Shown: piece after piece, positions 49,159-58,303 of the stretch
Layout: every line of letters starts with the position of its first letter
Numbering within the stretch: the stretch's first letter is position 1
Assembly (NCBI GenBank): GCA_001298545.1
Contig: LJCX01000025.1
Location: 310,001 to 374,000, forward strand
DNA: 64,000 bases
Direction: 5' to 3'
Source: Actinobacteria bacterium OV320
GTDB taxonomy: Bacteria > Actinomycetota > Actinomycetes > Streptomycetales > Streptomycetaceae
Notes under the pieces: model-generated
The model's input: the letters and a program-made list of their open reading frames with translations, nothing else
Told to the model about the DNA's origin: nothing
Databases searched by the model: none
Translations under genes and position numbers: made by a program

Positions 49159-50048
49159 GACAGCGCCCTCCCCAGTGCTCGTCGGGCCAGCGCGGCGACG
49201 GTGCGCCGCAGGTGCAGTACGGCGGGCGGAAGTTCCGGTACGGAGCCGTCCACGCCCGGCACCGGGTCGGGGATGCAGGCGGCGGCGACGTACTCCCCGA
49301 AGGCGGTCAGCGCCTCGGGGACGATGGTGCGGCCGTTGTCCCAGTCGATGAGCCGGGCGACCCACTGCTCGGCCTCCAGCGGCCGCAGCGGCATCGGCGC
49401 TATGGCCCCGACGGCGCACCTGACGCCACGCCGGGCGGGGTCGAGGACCAGCGCCACGGAGGCCACCGCGCGGCCCGGTCCGGTGCGGCCGGTCGCCTTC
49501 AGGAAGATCTGCGGGGCGTGCAGCAGCGGCACGCGCACGTACCCGATGAGCTCGCCGCCGCGCAGCATCTCCATGCCGGCCAGCAGGTGCGACACGGGCA
49601 TCTCACGGCGGGCTCCGCCCGGGCCCGCGATGATCAGGGTCGCCTCCAGCGCGGCCAGCACGGGCAGCGCGTCGCCCGTGGGGGCGGCCGAGGCGATGTT
49701 GCCGCCGAGGGTGCCCGCGTTGCGGATCTGCGGTGGGCCCGCGGCGCGCGCGGCCGCGGCGAGCGCCGGGATCAGGGCGGCGAAGTCGGGGCGGCCCATG
49801 CGCGCGTGGGTGAGTCCGGCGCCGAGCAGCGCGTGGCCGTCCTGGTACTGCCAGCCGCGGATCTCGCTGATGCGGCCGAGACCCACCAGTCCGGTGGGCC
49901 TGAGCTGCCCCGAGTTGACGGCGGCCATCAGGTCGGTGCCGCCGGCCACGGGCACGGCGGCGGGCATGGCGGCAAGCGCCGCCACGGCCTCGTCCAGGGT
50001 CGTGGGCAGCGTGACGGCCTGCCCCGCCTGCGGTGCGTGCGTGGTCAA
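49155..50048 (-). CDS. Molybdenum hydroxylase FAD-binding subunit (CoxM/XdhB-like)
   Basis: 297 residues. FAD domain: VAALAAMPAAVPVAGGTDLM, IRNAGTLGGNIASAAPTGD, then a CO-dehydrogenase flavoprotein C-terminal domain. The start is uncertain; TTG 50048, with GGAAGGGG upstream, gives the conserved family N-terminus and is preferred over GTG-type codons in the longer frame. It transfers electrons from the 2Fe-2S subunit to NAD or another acceptor. First gene of the operon; its promoter lies in 50049-50285. Confidence 0.88.
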   Translation of the reverse strand: MTTHAPQAGQAVTLPTTLDEAVAALAAMPAAVPVAGGTDLMAAVNSGQLRPTGLVGLGRISEIRGWQYQDGHALLGAGLTHARMGRPDFAALIPALAAAARAAGPPQIRNAGTLGGNIASAAPTGDALPVLAALEATLIIAGPGGARREMPVSHLLAGMEMLRGGELIGYVRVPLLHAPQIFLKATGRTGPGRAVASVALVLDPARRGVRCAVGAIAPMPLRPLEAEQWVARLIDWDNGRTIVPEALTAFGEYVAAACIPDPVPGVDGSVPELPPAVLHLRRTVAALARRALGRALS

Positions 50049-50285
50049 AACCGGCTGCCCCTTCCCGCTGCCCCACCTGGTCCCACCTGTGCTGCCGTAC
50101 GGTACGTGCTGACAGGGCGGACGTGGCAACTCTGGCACATCTTCGCAACACCCGAACGCGGGGGTCCGCTAGGAGGCATTCGCCCACCTCACCGGGTAGA
50201 TGGTCCGTTTTCGTACGGCATCACCGGTGCGCGTGAATTGCCACTCTTCGGGGGCCGTGCCGGGGTTTATCCGGGACGGGCGGTA

Positions 50286-51950
50286 TCACCGGTTCGGGGG
50301 CGGGCCGTCGATCGGCCGCCCCAGGACACCCGGCCGCCGCTGCCACGGCCGGGGGCCGGCCGGCGGGCGGTAGCCGACGCCCAGCGCGTCGAGCCGCTCG
50401 TAGTGCGCCTCCATCCGCCGCTCGAAGTCGGCGAAGTCCCGCTCCTCCGGGGCGGGCAGGGCGCTCCAGGCGACCTCGGCGAAGGCGGCGAGCCGGGGGA
50501 AGGCCTGATAGTCCACGCGCGCGGAGTCCTCCATCACCTCGGTCCACAGGTTGGCCTGCGTGCCGAGCACATGCCCCGCCTCCTTCGGTGTCAGTTCCGC
50601 GGGAACGGGTTCGAACCGGTAGACGTCCTCCAGGGTGCGCACGAACCCGATGGGCACGGGCTCGTCCGCCCCGCCGTCCTGCCGGTGGTCCAGGTACACC
50701 TGCTGCTCGGGACACATCACGACGTCGTGCCCGGCCCGCGCGGCGGCGATCCCGCCCGCGTAGCCACGCCAGGACGACACGGCCGCCCCGTCCGCGAGCC
50801 CGCCCTCCAGAATCTCGTCCCAGCCGATCAGCCGACGCCCGCGCGCGGAGAGCCACTTGTCGAAGTGCCGGATGAACCAGGACTGGAGCTCGTCCTCGTC
50901 GGCGAGTCCGAGTTCCCCGATACGGGCCTGCGCGGCCGGCGACTGCTTCCACTCGTCCTTGAGGCATTCGTCACCCCCGACGTGAATGAACTCCGAGGGG
51001 AACAGCTCCAGCAGTTCCTCGAAGACCCCTTCGTAGAAGCGCAGGGTGTTGTCGGTGGGGGCGAGTACGTGGGGACTGATCCCCCAGGTGTCCCACACGG
51101 GGAGGGCGGTGCCCCCCTCGGCGGATGCGGTGACGACATCGGTGTTGCCGAGTTCCGGATACGCGGCGATCGCCGCCTGCGAGTGACCGGGGAGGTCGAT
51201 TTCGGGGACCACGGTGATATGCCGCTCGGCGGCGTAGGCGACGATCTCGCGGATGTCGTCCTGCGTGTAGAAGCCACCGTGCGGCTTCTCGTCCCACAGC
51301 GGCGAGGCCCGGTGGCCGAATTTCGTGCGCGCCCGCCAGGAACCGACCTCGGTCAGCCGGGGATACCGCTCGATCTCGATCCGCCAGCCCTGGTCGTCCG
51401 TCAGATGGAAGTGGAAGACGTTGAGTTTGTGCGCCGCCATCAGGTCCAGGTAGCGCAGAACGCCGTCCTTGGGCATGAAGTGCCGGGCGACGTCGAGCAT
51501 CAGGCCGCGCCAGCGGAAGCGGGGCGCGTCCACGATGATCTGGTGCGGGACGCCGTAACTGATCCCCGGCCGCACCGGGGCGCGCCGGAAGGCGTGCCGG
51601 CCGAGCAGCTGACGCAGCGTCTGCGCGCCCCAGAAGACGCCCGCCGGACTTCCGCCGCGGATCTCGATGCCCCACGTGGCGAGGACGCTCAGCTTGTACG
51701 CCTCCGGCTCCATCGTGTCGTCCAGACACAGCTGCACGGAGTCGCGGACGCCCTGCGGACCGGGTCGCAGGGGCACGCCGAAGGCCGCGCCGAGGGTGGC
51801 GCGCAGCCAGCGCTCGGTGCCCTCCGTGCCGGGCTCGGCCCACAGGGTGGTGTGCTCTTCGATGACGACACCGCAGCGCATGGGGCCGTCGACGGCACGC
51901 GGCACGGGGACGAGGTCGACGAGGTCGACGAGGTCGATTGCAGAAGACAC
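50286..51950 (-). CDS. Beta-N-acetylhexosaminidase (GH20)
   Basis: 554 residues from GTG after an AAGGA that lies inside the preceding permease gene (one-base gap). A GH20b-like N-terminal domain precedes the catalytic TIM barrel: RGLMLDVARHFMPKDGVLRY, LHFHLTDDQGWRIEI and the catalytic Asp-Glu pair in SEFIHVGGDECLKDE. No signal peptide, so it is intracellular. It would split imported GlcNAc disaccharides or oligosaccharides. It ends an operon with an ABC importer. The start codes an LVDLVDLV repeat (DNA GAGGTCGAC x3). Confidence 0.93.
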   Translation of the reverse strand: MSSAIDLVDLVDLVPVPRAVDGPMRCGVVIEEHTTLWAEPGTEGTERWLRATLGAAFGVPLRPGPQGVRDSVQLCLDDTMEPEAYKLSVLATWGIEIRGGSPAGVFWGAQTLRQLLGRHAFRRAPVRPGISYGVPHQIIVDAPRFRWRGLMLDVARHFMPKDGVLRYLDLMAAHKLNVFHFHLTDDQGWRIEIERYPRLTEVGSWRARTKFGHRASPLWDEKPHGGFYTQDDIREIVAYAAERHITVVPEIDLPGHSQAAIAAYPELGNTDVVTASAEGGTALPVWDTWGISPHVLAPTDNTLRFYEGVFEELLELFPSEFIHVGGDECLKDEWKQSPAAQARIGELGLADEDELQSWFIRHFDKWLSARGRRLIGWDEILEGGLADGAAVSSWRGYAGGIAAARAGHDVVMCPEQQVYLDHRQDGGADEPVPIGFVRTLEDVYRFEPVPAELTPKEAGHVLGTQANLWTEVMEDSARVDYQAFPRLAAFAEVAWSALPAPEERDFADFERRMEAHYERLDALGVGYRPPAGPRPWQRRPGVLGRPIDGPPPNR

Positions 51951-51951
51951 A

Positions 51952-52797
51952 TCAGTCCTTTACCGCTCCGCCCAGTCCGGAGACCAGCCGTCGCTGTACG
52001 AGTACGAAGAACACCAGAACCGGAATCGTCATGACCGTGGAACCCGCCATCACACCGCCCCAGTCGGGGTCGTCCGGCTCGTAGAAGACCAGCAGGGCCA
52101 TCGGCAGGGTCGACTGCGAGGTGTCGCTGATGATGAAGGACTTGGCGAACAGGAAGTCGTTCCAGGCGGAGATGAAGGAAAACACGCTCGTGGCCACCAG
52201 GCCCGGCAGGACGAGCGGGAAAAGGATCTGCCACAGAAAGCGCGTGCGGCTCGCCCCGTCGAGGTACGCGGCCTCCTCCAGCGCCTCCGGAACCGCTTTC
52301 ACGAACCCTCTCAGCATCCAGATCGCGAAGGGCAGCGAGAAGGCGATGTGGGGCAGGATCAGGGACCCCAGGGTGTTCAACTGGCCGAAGTCCCGCATGA
52401 GGAAGAACAACGGGATCGTCAGCGCCTCCACGGGCACCATCTGGGCCACCAGGAACATGATCAGCAGGGTGGTGCGGAAGCGGAACCGGAATCGGGTCAC
52501 GGCGGTCGCGGCGAGAAACGCGATCACCCCGGAGGCGATCACCACCGCGCCCGCCACGACAAGGCTGTTGAGGAAGTAGCGGCCGAATTCCTGCTGCCCG
52601 AGGACGCGCCGGAAGGAATCCAGCGAGGGCTCGAGCGTCCACGGCCGTGGCTCGCTCGAACGGATCTCCCCGGCCGGTTTGAAGGCGCCCAGCACCATCC
52701 AGTAGAGCGGGAAGGCGACGACCACCGCGACCAGCAGTGCGCAGGCCTCGGCGGCGAACCGCCACGGACGGGCCACCAGGCCCCGCACAGCACGCAC
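51952..52797 (-). CDS. Carbohydrate ABC transporter permease (MalG type)
   Basis: 281 residues, six helices. It has the EAA loop EALEEAAYLDGASRTRFLWQIL, the ATPase contact. GTG 52797 follows AGGAGG at four bases; GTG 52812 overlapping the upstream stop is the alternative. With the next two genes it forms a CUT1 sugar importer. No ATPase gene is present; in Streptomyces the shared ATPase MsiK serves such systems. The hexosaminidase follows after one base. Confidence 0.93.
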   Translation of the reverse strand: MRAVRGLVARPWRFAAEACALLVAVVVAFPLYWMVLGAFKPAGEIRSSEPRPWTLEPSLDSFRRVLGQQEFGRYFLNSLVVAGAVVIASGVIAFLAATAVTRFRFRFRTTLLIMFLVAQMVPVEALTIPLFFLMRDFGQLNTLGSLILPHIAFSLPFAIWMLRGFVKAVPEALEEAAYLDGASRTRFLWQILFPLVLPGLVATSVFSFISAWNDFLFAKSFIISDTSQSTLPMALLVFYEPDDPDWGGVMAGSTVMTIPVLVFFVLVQRRLVSGLGGAVKD

Positions 52798-52808
52798 GCT
52801 TCCTCCTT

Positions 52809-53756
52809 TCACAGCTCCTCCCCCTGTCGGCGCAGCAGCCGCAGGTACACCAGCGTGACCGCGAGCAGGATCAGCAGCATCACGACGCCGATCGCCGAGC
52901 CGAGGCCGTACTGCGAGGACGCGAAGGCCTGCTGGTAGGCGTAGACGTTCAGGACGAGGTTCTGCCCGGCGATGCCGCCCCCGTTCGTCATCACGTAGAT
53001 CTGGGTGAAGACCTTGAAGTCCCAGATGACCGACTGGATGGTCACGACCACGAGGATCGGCCGCAGCATCGGGGCCAGCACGGACCGCCAGATCCGCCAC
53101 TGCGAGGCACCGTCCAGGGCGGCCGCCTCCAGGACCTCGGACGGCACGGAGCGGATCCCGGCGTAGACGGTGACCATCACGAACGGGAAGGAGCACCAGA
53201 CCACTTCGAGCAGGACGAGGAAGAAGGCGCTGAGACGGCCGTACGTCCACGAGTGGTCGCCGAGGCCCAGCAGCCGGTTCACCGGGCCGAAGTCGGGGTC
53301 GAACAGGAACAGCCAGACCGTGGAGCCGGTGACCGCGGGGGTCGCCCAGGCGCCCATCGCGGCCAGCATCAGCGCCAGCCGCGGCACGGCACGCACGCGC
53401 GTGAGGAGCACGGCGAGCGCGCAGCCGACGGCGAGGGTGGAGACCACGCAGGCCGCCGCGAAGACGACCGTCGACGCGAGCACCTGCCAGAACTGGTCGT
53501 CGGAGAAGACGTCCGCGTAGTTGCCGAAGCCCCGGAAGGCGGTGGGCTCCCCACCGCTGACCTGGGCCTGGGTGTAGCGGAAGAGCGAGATCAGGCCGAG
53601 CTGGTAGACGGGGTAGGCGAGCAGCGCGGCAAGGACGACGAGAGCGGGCGCGAGGTAGAGCCAGGGGGTCCGGCCGGCCCGGCTCCGCCTCCTTCGTACC
53701 GGCGGCGTGGAGGGCGGGGTGCGCTTCTCCACGACCGCCGTGTCGGTCACGGTCAC
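52809..53756 (-). CDS. Carbohydrate ABC transporter permease (MalF type)
   Basis: 315 residues, six helices after a basic cytoplasmic N-terminus. The EAA loop is VLEAAALDGASQWRIWRSVL. GTG start four bases after the binding-protein stop. It pairs with the MalG-type permease downstream. The order binding protein, MalF, MalG, GH20 resembles GlcNAc/chitobiose systems such as NgcEFG or DasABC, but the actual sugar is inferred from the hexosaminidase. Confidence 0.93.
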   Translation of the reverse strand: MTVTDTAVVEKRTPPSTPPVRRRRSRAGRTPWLYLAPALVVLAALLAYPVYQLGLISLFRYTQAQVSGGEPTAFRGFGNYADVFSDDQFWQVLASTVVFAAACVVSTLAVGCALAVLLTRVRAVPRLALMLAAMGAWATPAVTGSTVWLFLFDPDFGPVNRLLGLGDHSWTYGRLSAFFLVLLEVVWCSFPFVMVTVYAGIRSVPSEVLEAAALDGASQWRIWRSVLAPMLRPILVVVTIQSVIWDFKVFTQIYVMTNGGGIAGQNLVLNVYAYQQAFASSQYGLGSAIGVVMLLILLAVTLVYLRLLRRQGEEL

Positions 53757-53760
53757 CGGT

Positions 53761-55056
53761 TCAGCCCACGCTGCCGAACGCCGCGTCCATCTTCTTCGCC
53801 GCCTCCGCCGAGGCCGCGGCCACGTCCTTCTTGCCGCTGACGACCTCCTGGAACATCGTCGGCAGGACCAGGGAGGAGTCGATCTGCGACCACGCGGGCG
53901 ACGCCGGCACGAACTTGGTCCCGGCGGTCAGGGTCTGCACGAAGGGCTTCACGAAGGGTTCCTTCGCGGCGGCCTGGTCCCGGACGTCCGTGAACGTGGG
54001 CAGGAAGCCCATCGCGTCGAACAGCGAGGCCTGGGTCTTCTTCGAGGCGAGGGCCTCCATCAGCTGGACCGCGAGGGTGCGGTGCGAGGTGCTCTTCAGC
54101 ACACCGATGTTGTTGCCGCCCGCGAAGGCCGGGGCGATCGAGCCGGACGTCACACCCGGCAGCGGTACGACGGCGTACTCGCCCTTCACCTTGCCGGCCT
54201 CGACGGCCGTGTGGCTGAAGTCGCCGCCGATCGCCATGCCCGCCTTGCCCGCGGCGAACGCGGTGATGGTGTCGTTGCCGCCCATGCCCGCGCACTTGGC
54301 GGCGGGACAGTTGTCGTCGGAGAACAGGGACGTGTACGCGGTGATGCCCTTCCGGGCGGCCGCGCTGTCGATGCCGGAGGCGTACGAGCCGCTCTTGCCG
54401 GTGGCGAGTTCACCGCCGTTGGCCCACACGAAGGGCATCGCGCCGTAGGTGTAGGCGCCGCCCACCACCAGGCCGTACAGCTCGGGCTTCGCGGCGCGGA
54501 TCTTCCGGGCGGTGGTCGCCAGCTCGGCCATGGTCTTCGGGACGTGCAGACCGAGTTCCTCGAAGACGTCCGTGCGGTAGTACAGGGCGCGCACGCCGAC
54601 GTAGAAGGGGGCGCCGTAGAGCTTGCCGTCGACGGTGACGGACTGCTTGGCGGTGGGGTCGGTCGCCTTGGCCTCGCTCCAGTCGCCGAAGTCCTCGGTG
54701 ACGTCCAGGAGTCCGCCGTCCTGGACGTAGCCGGCCGTGTCGGTGTTGCCGTACTCCATGACGTCAGGAGCGGACTTCGGGTCGTTGAAGGCGGCCTTGA
54801 CGCGCTGGGCGCGGGTGTCCACGGGGATGTACTCGACGTCGACCTTCGCGCCCTTGTGGGCCTTCTCGAAGGCGGCGACGGCCGAGTCGACGACCTGCTC
54901 CTTGGGCTTGTTGCCGACCTCCTGGAACAGCCAGACACGCAGGGTGCCCGTCTTGTCGTCCGTGTCGGAAGAGGAGTTGTCGGATGTCTGGGGGGCGCAG
55001 GCGGCGACGACCAGGGCGGCGGCCGCGAGCGCGGCCAGTCGGGTGGGGAGCTTCAT
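53761..55056 (-). CDS. Sugar ABC transporter substrate-binding lipoprotein
   Basis: 431 residues from ATG 55056 after CGGAGGA. Lipobox VVAAC (Cys about 20) after a hydrophobic signal. The mature protein is a type 1 solute-binding fold: TLRVWLFQEVGNKPKEQVVD, AAFNDPKSAPDVMEYGNTD, KLYGAPFYVGVRALYYRTDV. It binds a sugar outside the membrane for the two permeases; chito-oligosaccharide is inferred from the downstream hexosaminidase. A TTGCA-N5-TGCAA repeat and a dre-like site lie upstream. Confidence 0.93.
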   Translation of the reverse strand: MKLPTRLAALAAAALVVAACAPQTSDNSSSDTDDKTGTLRVWLFQEVGNKPKEQVVDSAVAAFEKAHKGAKVDVEYIPVDTRAQRVKAAFNDPKSAPDVMEYGNTDTAGYVQDGGLLDVTEDFGDWSEAKATDPTAKQSVTVDGKLYGAPFYVGVRALYYRTDVFEELGLHVPKTMAELATTARKIRAAKPELYGLVVGGAYTYGAMPFVWANGGELATGKSGSYASGIDSAAARKGITAYTSLFSDDNCPAAKCAGMGGNDTITAFAAGKAGMAIGGDFSHTAVEAGKVKGEYAVVPLPGVTSGSIAPAFAGGNNIGVLKSTSHRTLAVQLMEALASKKTQASLFDAMGFLPTFTDVRDQAAAKEPFVKPFVQTLTAGTKFVPASPAWSQIDSSLVLPTMFQEVVSGKKDVAAASAEAAKKMDAAFGSVG

Positions 55057-55074
55057 GGCGCGATCCTCCGAGCG

Positions 55075-55089
55075 TTGCAACATATGCAA
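55075..55089. promoter_or_regulatory. Inverted repeat upstream of the sugar ABC operon
   Basis: TTGCA-ACATA-TGCAA, perfect 5-bp arms, 18 bases upstream of the binding-protein ATG, overlapping the likely leader. Its size fits a LacI/ROK or GntR operator. Confidence 0.5.
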
Positions 55090-55147
55090 TGACTGTTTCG
55101 CTCTGCACAACACATCGGAGGCTAGGGACTACATGAACACGCCGACA

Positions 55148-55163
55148 AGAGGTCTCAACCACT
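55148..55163. promoter_or_regulatory. Dre-like site upstream of the sugar ABC/hexosaminidase operon
   Basis: AGAGGTCTCAACCACT keeps GGTCT and ACCA of the DasR consensus but differs in three core positions. It sits about 92 bases upstream of the operon start. Weak as sequence, but fits the GlcNAc theme. Confidence 0.4.
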
Positions 55164-55257
55164 CTGTGACCACCGAACGCACCCCGTGCAACGACATAGG
55201 CGGCACAAGGCGACACAGGACGACAAAAGGCACCACACACCGGCCGGCGGACGCGAC

Positions 55258-55297
55258 GAGGCCCCCGGGGCGCGTCACATCGCGCCCCGGGGGCCTC
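55258..55297 (-). terminator. Strong hairpin terminator after the DUF3039 gene
   Basis: Perfect 17-bp stem (55258-55274 with 55281-55297), loop TCACAT, 16 bases past the DUF3039 stop on the minus strand. Confidence 0.85.
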
Positions 55298-55312
55298 CTC
55301 AAGTCCCTGTAG

Positions 55313-55612
55313 CTACTTCTTGTCGCCGCCCTTGCCCTTGTCGTCGCCGCCGCCGGCCATCGACTCGAAGATCTCCTTGCACATGGGGCAGACCGGGTAC
55401 TTCTTCGGGTCGCGGCCGGGCACCCAGACCTTGCCGCACAGCGCCACGACGGGCGTCCCGTCGAGGGCGCTCGCCATGATCTTGTCCTTCTGGACATAGT
55501 GGGCGTAGCGCTCGTGGTCCCCGTCGCCGTGCGACACCTGCGGCGTCGGCTCTACGAGGGTCCCCGTCCCAGTGCCTCGCTGGGGCTGGGTCTCAGGCTC
55601 AAGAGTGCTCAT
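55313..55612 (-). CDS. DUF3039 family protein
   Basis: 99 residues. The conserved core HYVQKDKIMASALDGTPVVA and CGKVWVPGRDPKKYPVCPMC has three Cys plus a His that could bind zinc, as in DUF3039 proteins of actinobacteria. The acidic/Thr-rich N-terminus and Gly/Lys tail look disordered. A small nucleic-acid- or protein-binding zinc protein is possible; function is unknown. Its gene is monocistronic by layout, with a strong terminator after it. Confidence 0.88.
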   Translation of the reverse strand: MSTLEPETQPQRGTGTGTLVEPTPQVSHGDGDHERYAHYVQKDKIMASALDGTPVVALCGKVWVPGRDPKKYPVCPMCKEIFESMAGGGDDKGKGGDKK

Positions 55613-55654
55613 GGCGCCAAGGGTACTGAAGCCGGGTCCCGAAGCTCACACCCG

Positions 55655-56227
55655 TCAGTTGAGCGAAGCGTCGTCCGGATACGTCGCCACCATCGCGAGT
55701 TCGCTGCGCTGGCGGCGCAGCACCTCGCGCCAGAGTCTCTCGGGGGACGGCGAGGAGACGTCGCCGGGTTCGGACTCCACGACGTACCAGGCGCCCTCGC
55801 CCAGCTCGTCCTCCAGCTGGCCCGGGCCCCAGCCGGCGTATCCGGCGAAGATCCGCAGGGAACCGAGGGCCGAGGCCAGGAGCTCCGGCGGGGCCTCCAG
55901 GTCGACCAGGCCGATCGCGCCGTGCACCCGGCGCCAGCCGAGCGGGGTGCCGTCGACGGCCGTGCCACCGGGGATGACGGCGATCCCGAGGGCCGAGTCG
56001 AGGGACACCGGGCCGCCCTGGAAGACGACGCCGGGTTCACCGGTGAGATCCGCCCAGCCCTCCAGGATGTCGCTCACGCCCACCGGTGTGGGCCGGTTGA
56101 GGACGACACCGAGGGAGCCCTCCTCGTCGTGGTCGAGAAGGAGCACCACCGCACGGTCGAAGTTCGGGTCCGCCAGGGCGGGCGTTGCCACGAGCAGCCG
56201 CCCCGTGAGCGAGGACACCTCGGTCAT
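55655..56227 (-). CDS. YqgE/AlgH family protein (UPF0301)
   Basis: 190 residues. MTEVSSLTGRLLVATPALAD, FDRAVVLLLDHDEEGSLGVV, LNRPTPV, FQGGPVSLDSALGI and IFAGYAGWGPGQLEDEL are the conserved UPF0301 segments. ATG 56227 is preferred because relatives begin with MTEVSSLTG; ATG 56236 is the near alternative. Cytoplasmic; the role is not established in actinobacteria. It is divergent from murA across 278 bases, as in S. coelicolor from memory. Confidence 0.92.
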   Translation of the reverse strand: MTEVSSLTGRLLVATPALADPNFDRAVVLLLDHDEEGSLGVVLNRPTPVGVSDILEGWADLTGEPGVVFQGGPVSLDSALGIAVIPGGTAVDGTPLGWRRVHGAIGLVDLEAPPELLASALGSLRIFAGYAGWGPGQLEDELGEGAWYVVESEPGDVSSPSPERLWREVLRRQRSELAMVATYPDDASLN

Positions 56228-56505
56228 GCCAGACATGATCCCGCATCTTCCCGTGAAGTGGGGAGGCAATGCGGGCACACGGGACGCGCACGGGCGCGGT
56301 CCGGGCGCACGGGCCCGCGGGGCGGGCGACGGTGACCCCATGTGCCCGGTGGGAAACGGTTCGTGTTGTGACACAGCTATGACGTACCTGGGTGGTCCCT
56401 GGGCTTACGGGACAGGGGTCGACGGCGATTACTCTGTCTCATCTGGCCCTGCCCCCGACACCAACGGCCCTTGCCCCAATCCACCATCCATGGAACGCGA
56501 GATAC

Positions 56506-57852
56506 ATGACCGTCAACGGCTCTGACGACGTACTGCTTGTCCACGGCGGCACCCCGCTCGAGGGCGAGATCCGTGTCCGCGGTGCGAAGAACCTCGTACC
56601 CAAGGCCATGGTCGCCGCCCTGCTGGGCAGTGAGCCGAGTCGGCTGCGCAACGTTCCGGACATCCGTGACGTGCGGGTCGTCCGCGGCCTGCTCCAGCTG
56701 CACGGTGTGACGGTCCGGCCGGGCGAGGAGCCGGGCGAGCTGGTGCTCGACCCGACCTACGTGGAGAGCGCCAACGTCGCCGACATCGACGCCCACGCGG
56801 GTTCGAGCCGGATTCCGATCCTGTTCTGCGGCCCGCTCCTGCACCGCCTCGGCCACGCGTTCATCCCGGGCCTGGGCGGCTGCGACATCGGCGGCCGGCC
56901 CATCGACTTCCACTTCGACGTGCTGCGGCAGTTCGGCGCGAAGATCGAGAAGCGGGAGGACGGCCAGTACCTGGAGGCCCCGCAGCGGCTGCGCGGCACG
57001 AAGATCATGCTGCCGTACCCGTCGGTCGGTGCGACCGAGCAGGTGCTGCTGACCGCCGTCCTGGCGGAGGGCGTCACCGAACTCGCGAACGCGGCGGTGG
57101 AGCCGGAGATCGAGGATCTCATCTGCGTGCTCCAGAAGATGGGTGCCATCATCGCGATGGACACCGACCGCACGATCCGCATCACCGGTGTCGACAAGCT
57201 CGGCGGCTACAACCACGCCGCCCTGTCGGACCGCCTGGAGGCCGCCTCCTGGGCTTCCGCGGCGCTGGCGACCGAAGGCAACATCTACGTCCGCGGCGCC
57301 CAGCAGCGCTCGATGATGACGTTCCTGAACACCTACCGCAAGGTGGGCGGCGCCTTCGAGATCGACGACGAGGGCATCCGCTTCTGGCACCCGGGCGGCC
57401 AGCTGAAGTCCATCGCGCTGGAGACGGACGTCCACCCCGGTTTCCAGACGGACTGGCAGCAGCCGCTGGTCGTCGCCCTGACGCAGGCCACGGGCCTCTC
57501 GATCGTCCACGAGACGGTCTACGAGTCCCGCCTGGGCTTCACCTCCGCGCTCAACCAGATGGGCGCCCACATCCAGCTGTACCGCGAGTGCCTCGGCGGC
57601 TCCGACTGCCGCTTCGGGCAGCGCAACTTCCTGCACTCGGCGGTCGTGTCGGGCCCCACCAAGCTCCAGGGCGCCGACCTGGTCATCCCCGACCTCCGCG
57701 GCGGCTTCTCGTACCTGATCGCCGCCCTCGCGGCCCAGGGCACCTCCCGGGTCCACGGCATCGACCTCATCAACCGCGGCTACGAGAACTTCATGGAGAA
57801 GCTCGTGGAGCTGGGCGCCAAGGTCGAGCTGCCGGGCAAAGCACTCGGCTGA
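56506..57852 (+). CDS. murA: UDP-N-acetylglucosamine 1-carboxyvinyltransferase
   Basis: 448 residues from ATG 56506. The EPT fold with catalytic Cys126 in PGLGGCDIGGRPIDFH, the site of PEP adduct and fosfomycin attack; RGAKNLVPKAMVAALL carries the substrate-binding Lys-Asn pair. It makes the first committed step of peptidoglycan synthesis from UDP-GlcNAc. The upstream open frame (from 56392) is not part of the gene. It has Cys, not the Asp seen in fosfomycin-resistant forms. Terminator at 57937. Confidence 0.96.
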   Translation: MTVNGSDDVLLVHGGTPLEGEIRVRGAKNLVPKAMVAALLGSEPSRLRNVPDIRDVRVVRGLLQLHGVTVRPGEEPGELVLDPTYVESANVADIDAHAGSSRIPILFCGPLLHRLGHAFIPGLGGCDIGGRPIDFHFDVLRQFGAKIEKREDGQYLEAPQRLRGTKIMLPYPSVGATEQVLLTAVLAEGVTELANAAVEPEIEDLICVLQKMGAIIAMDTDRTIRITGVDKLGGYNHAALSDRLEAASWASAALATEGNIYVRGAQQRSMMTFLNTYRKVGGAFEIDDEGIRFWHPGGQLKSIALETDVHPGFQTDWQQPLVVALTQATGLSIVHETVYESRLGFTSALNQMGAHIQLYRECLGGSDCRFGQRNFLHSAVVSGPTKLQGADLVIPDLRGGFSYLIAALAAQGTSRVHGIDLINRGYENFMEKLVELGAKVELPGKALG

Positions 57853-57936
57853 CCCGGGCTGATCTCGTCCGGCGTCCGTGCGGGTCGGCAGAAACCGGCC
57901 CGGACGGCGCTTGAGGCCATGTGTGAGCGCACAACG

Positions 57937-57972
57937 ATGGGGCGGCACCCGGAAAACCGGGTGCCGCCCCAT
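57937..57972. terminator. Bidirectional hairpin terminator between murA and hup
   Basis: Perfect 16-bp stem (57937-57952 with 57957-57972) with AAAA loop, between convergent genes. Confidence 0.9.
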
Positions 57973-58021
57973 CACGTTGCCTACGCGCCGTACACCGTCC
58001 GGTGAGGCGTAGACGGCAAGG

Positions 58022-58303
58022 TCACTTGCCCTTTGCCGCTTCCTTGAGCTTCGAGCCCGCGGAGACCTTGACGCTGTAGCCGGCCGGGATCTGGATCGGG
58101 TCGCCGGTCTGCGGGTTGCGGGCGGTGCGAGCGGCACGGTGGGTGCGCTCGAAGGTCAGGAAGCCGGGGATCGTGACCTTCTCGTCGCCCTTGGAGACGA
58201 TGTCGCCGACGACCTCGGCGAACGCGGCCAGCACTGCGTCGGCGTCCTTGCGGGTCACCTCGGCGCGGTCGGCCAGCGCGGCCACCAGCTCACTGCGGTT
58301 CAT
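58022..58303 (-). CDS. hupA: HU-family nucleoid protein (HupA type)
   Basis: 93 residues. MNRSELVAALADRAEVTRKD, IPGFLTFERTHRAARTARNP (beta arms with the NPQTG motif and IQIPA tip) are classic HU. No Lys-rich tail, so this is the vegetative HupA type, not HupS. ATG 58303 follows GGGAGT. It binds and bends DNA without strict sequence. Convergent with murA, as in S. coelicolor from memory. Confidence 0.95.
   Translation of the reverse strand: MNRSELVAALADRAEVTRKDADAVLAAFAEVVGDIVSKGDEKVTIPGFLTFERTHRAARTARNPQTGDPIQIPAGYSVKVSAGSKLKEAAKGK

Noticed and set aside
49212..52034. 940-codon open frame antisense to the FAD subunit and hexosaminidase genes
   Set aside because: It crosses an intergenic region and two well-supported genes; the translation is Arg/Gly/Val-rich without motifs.
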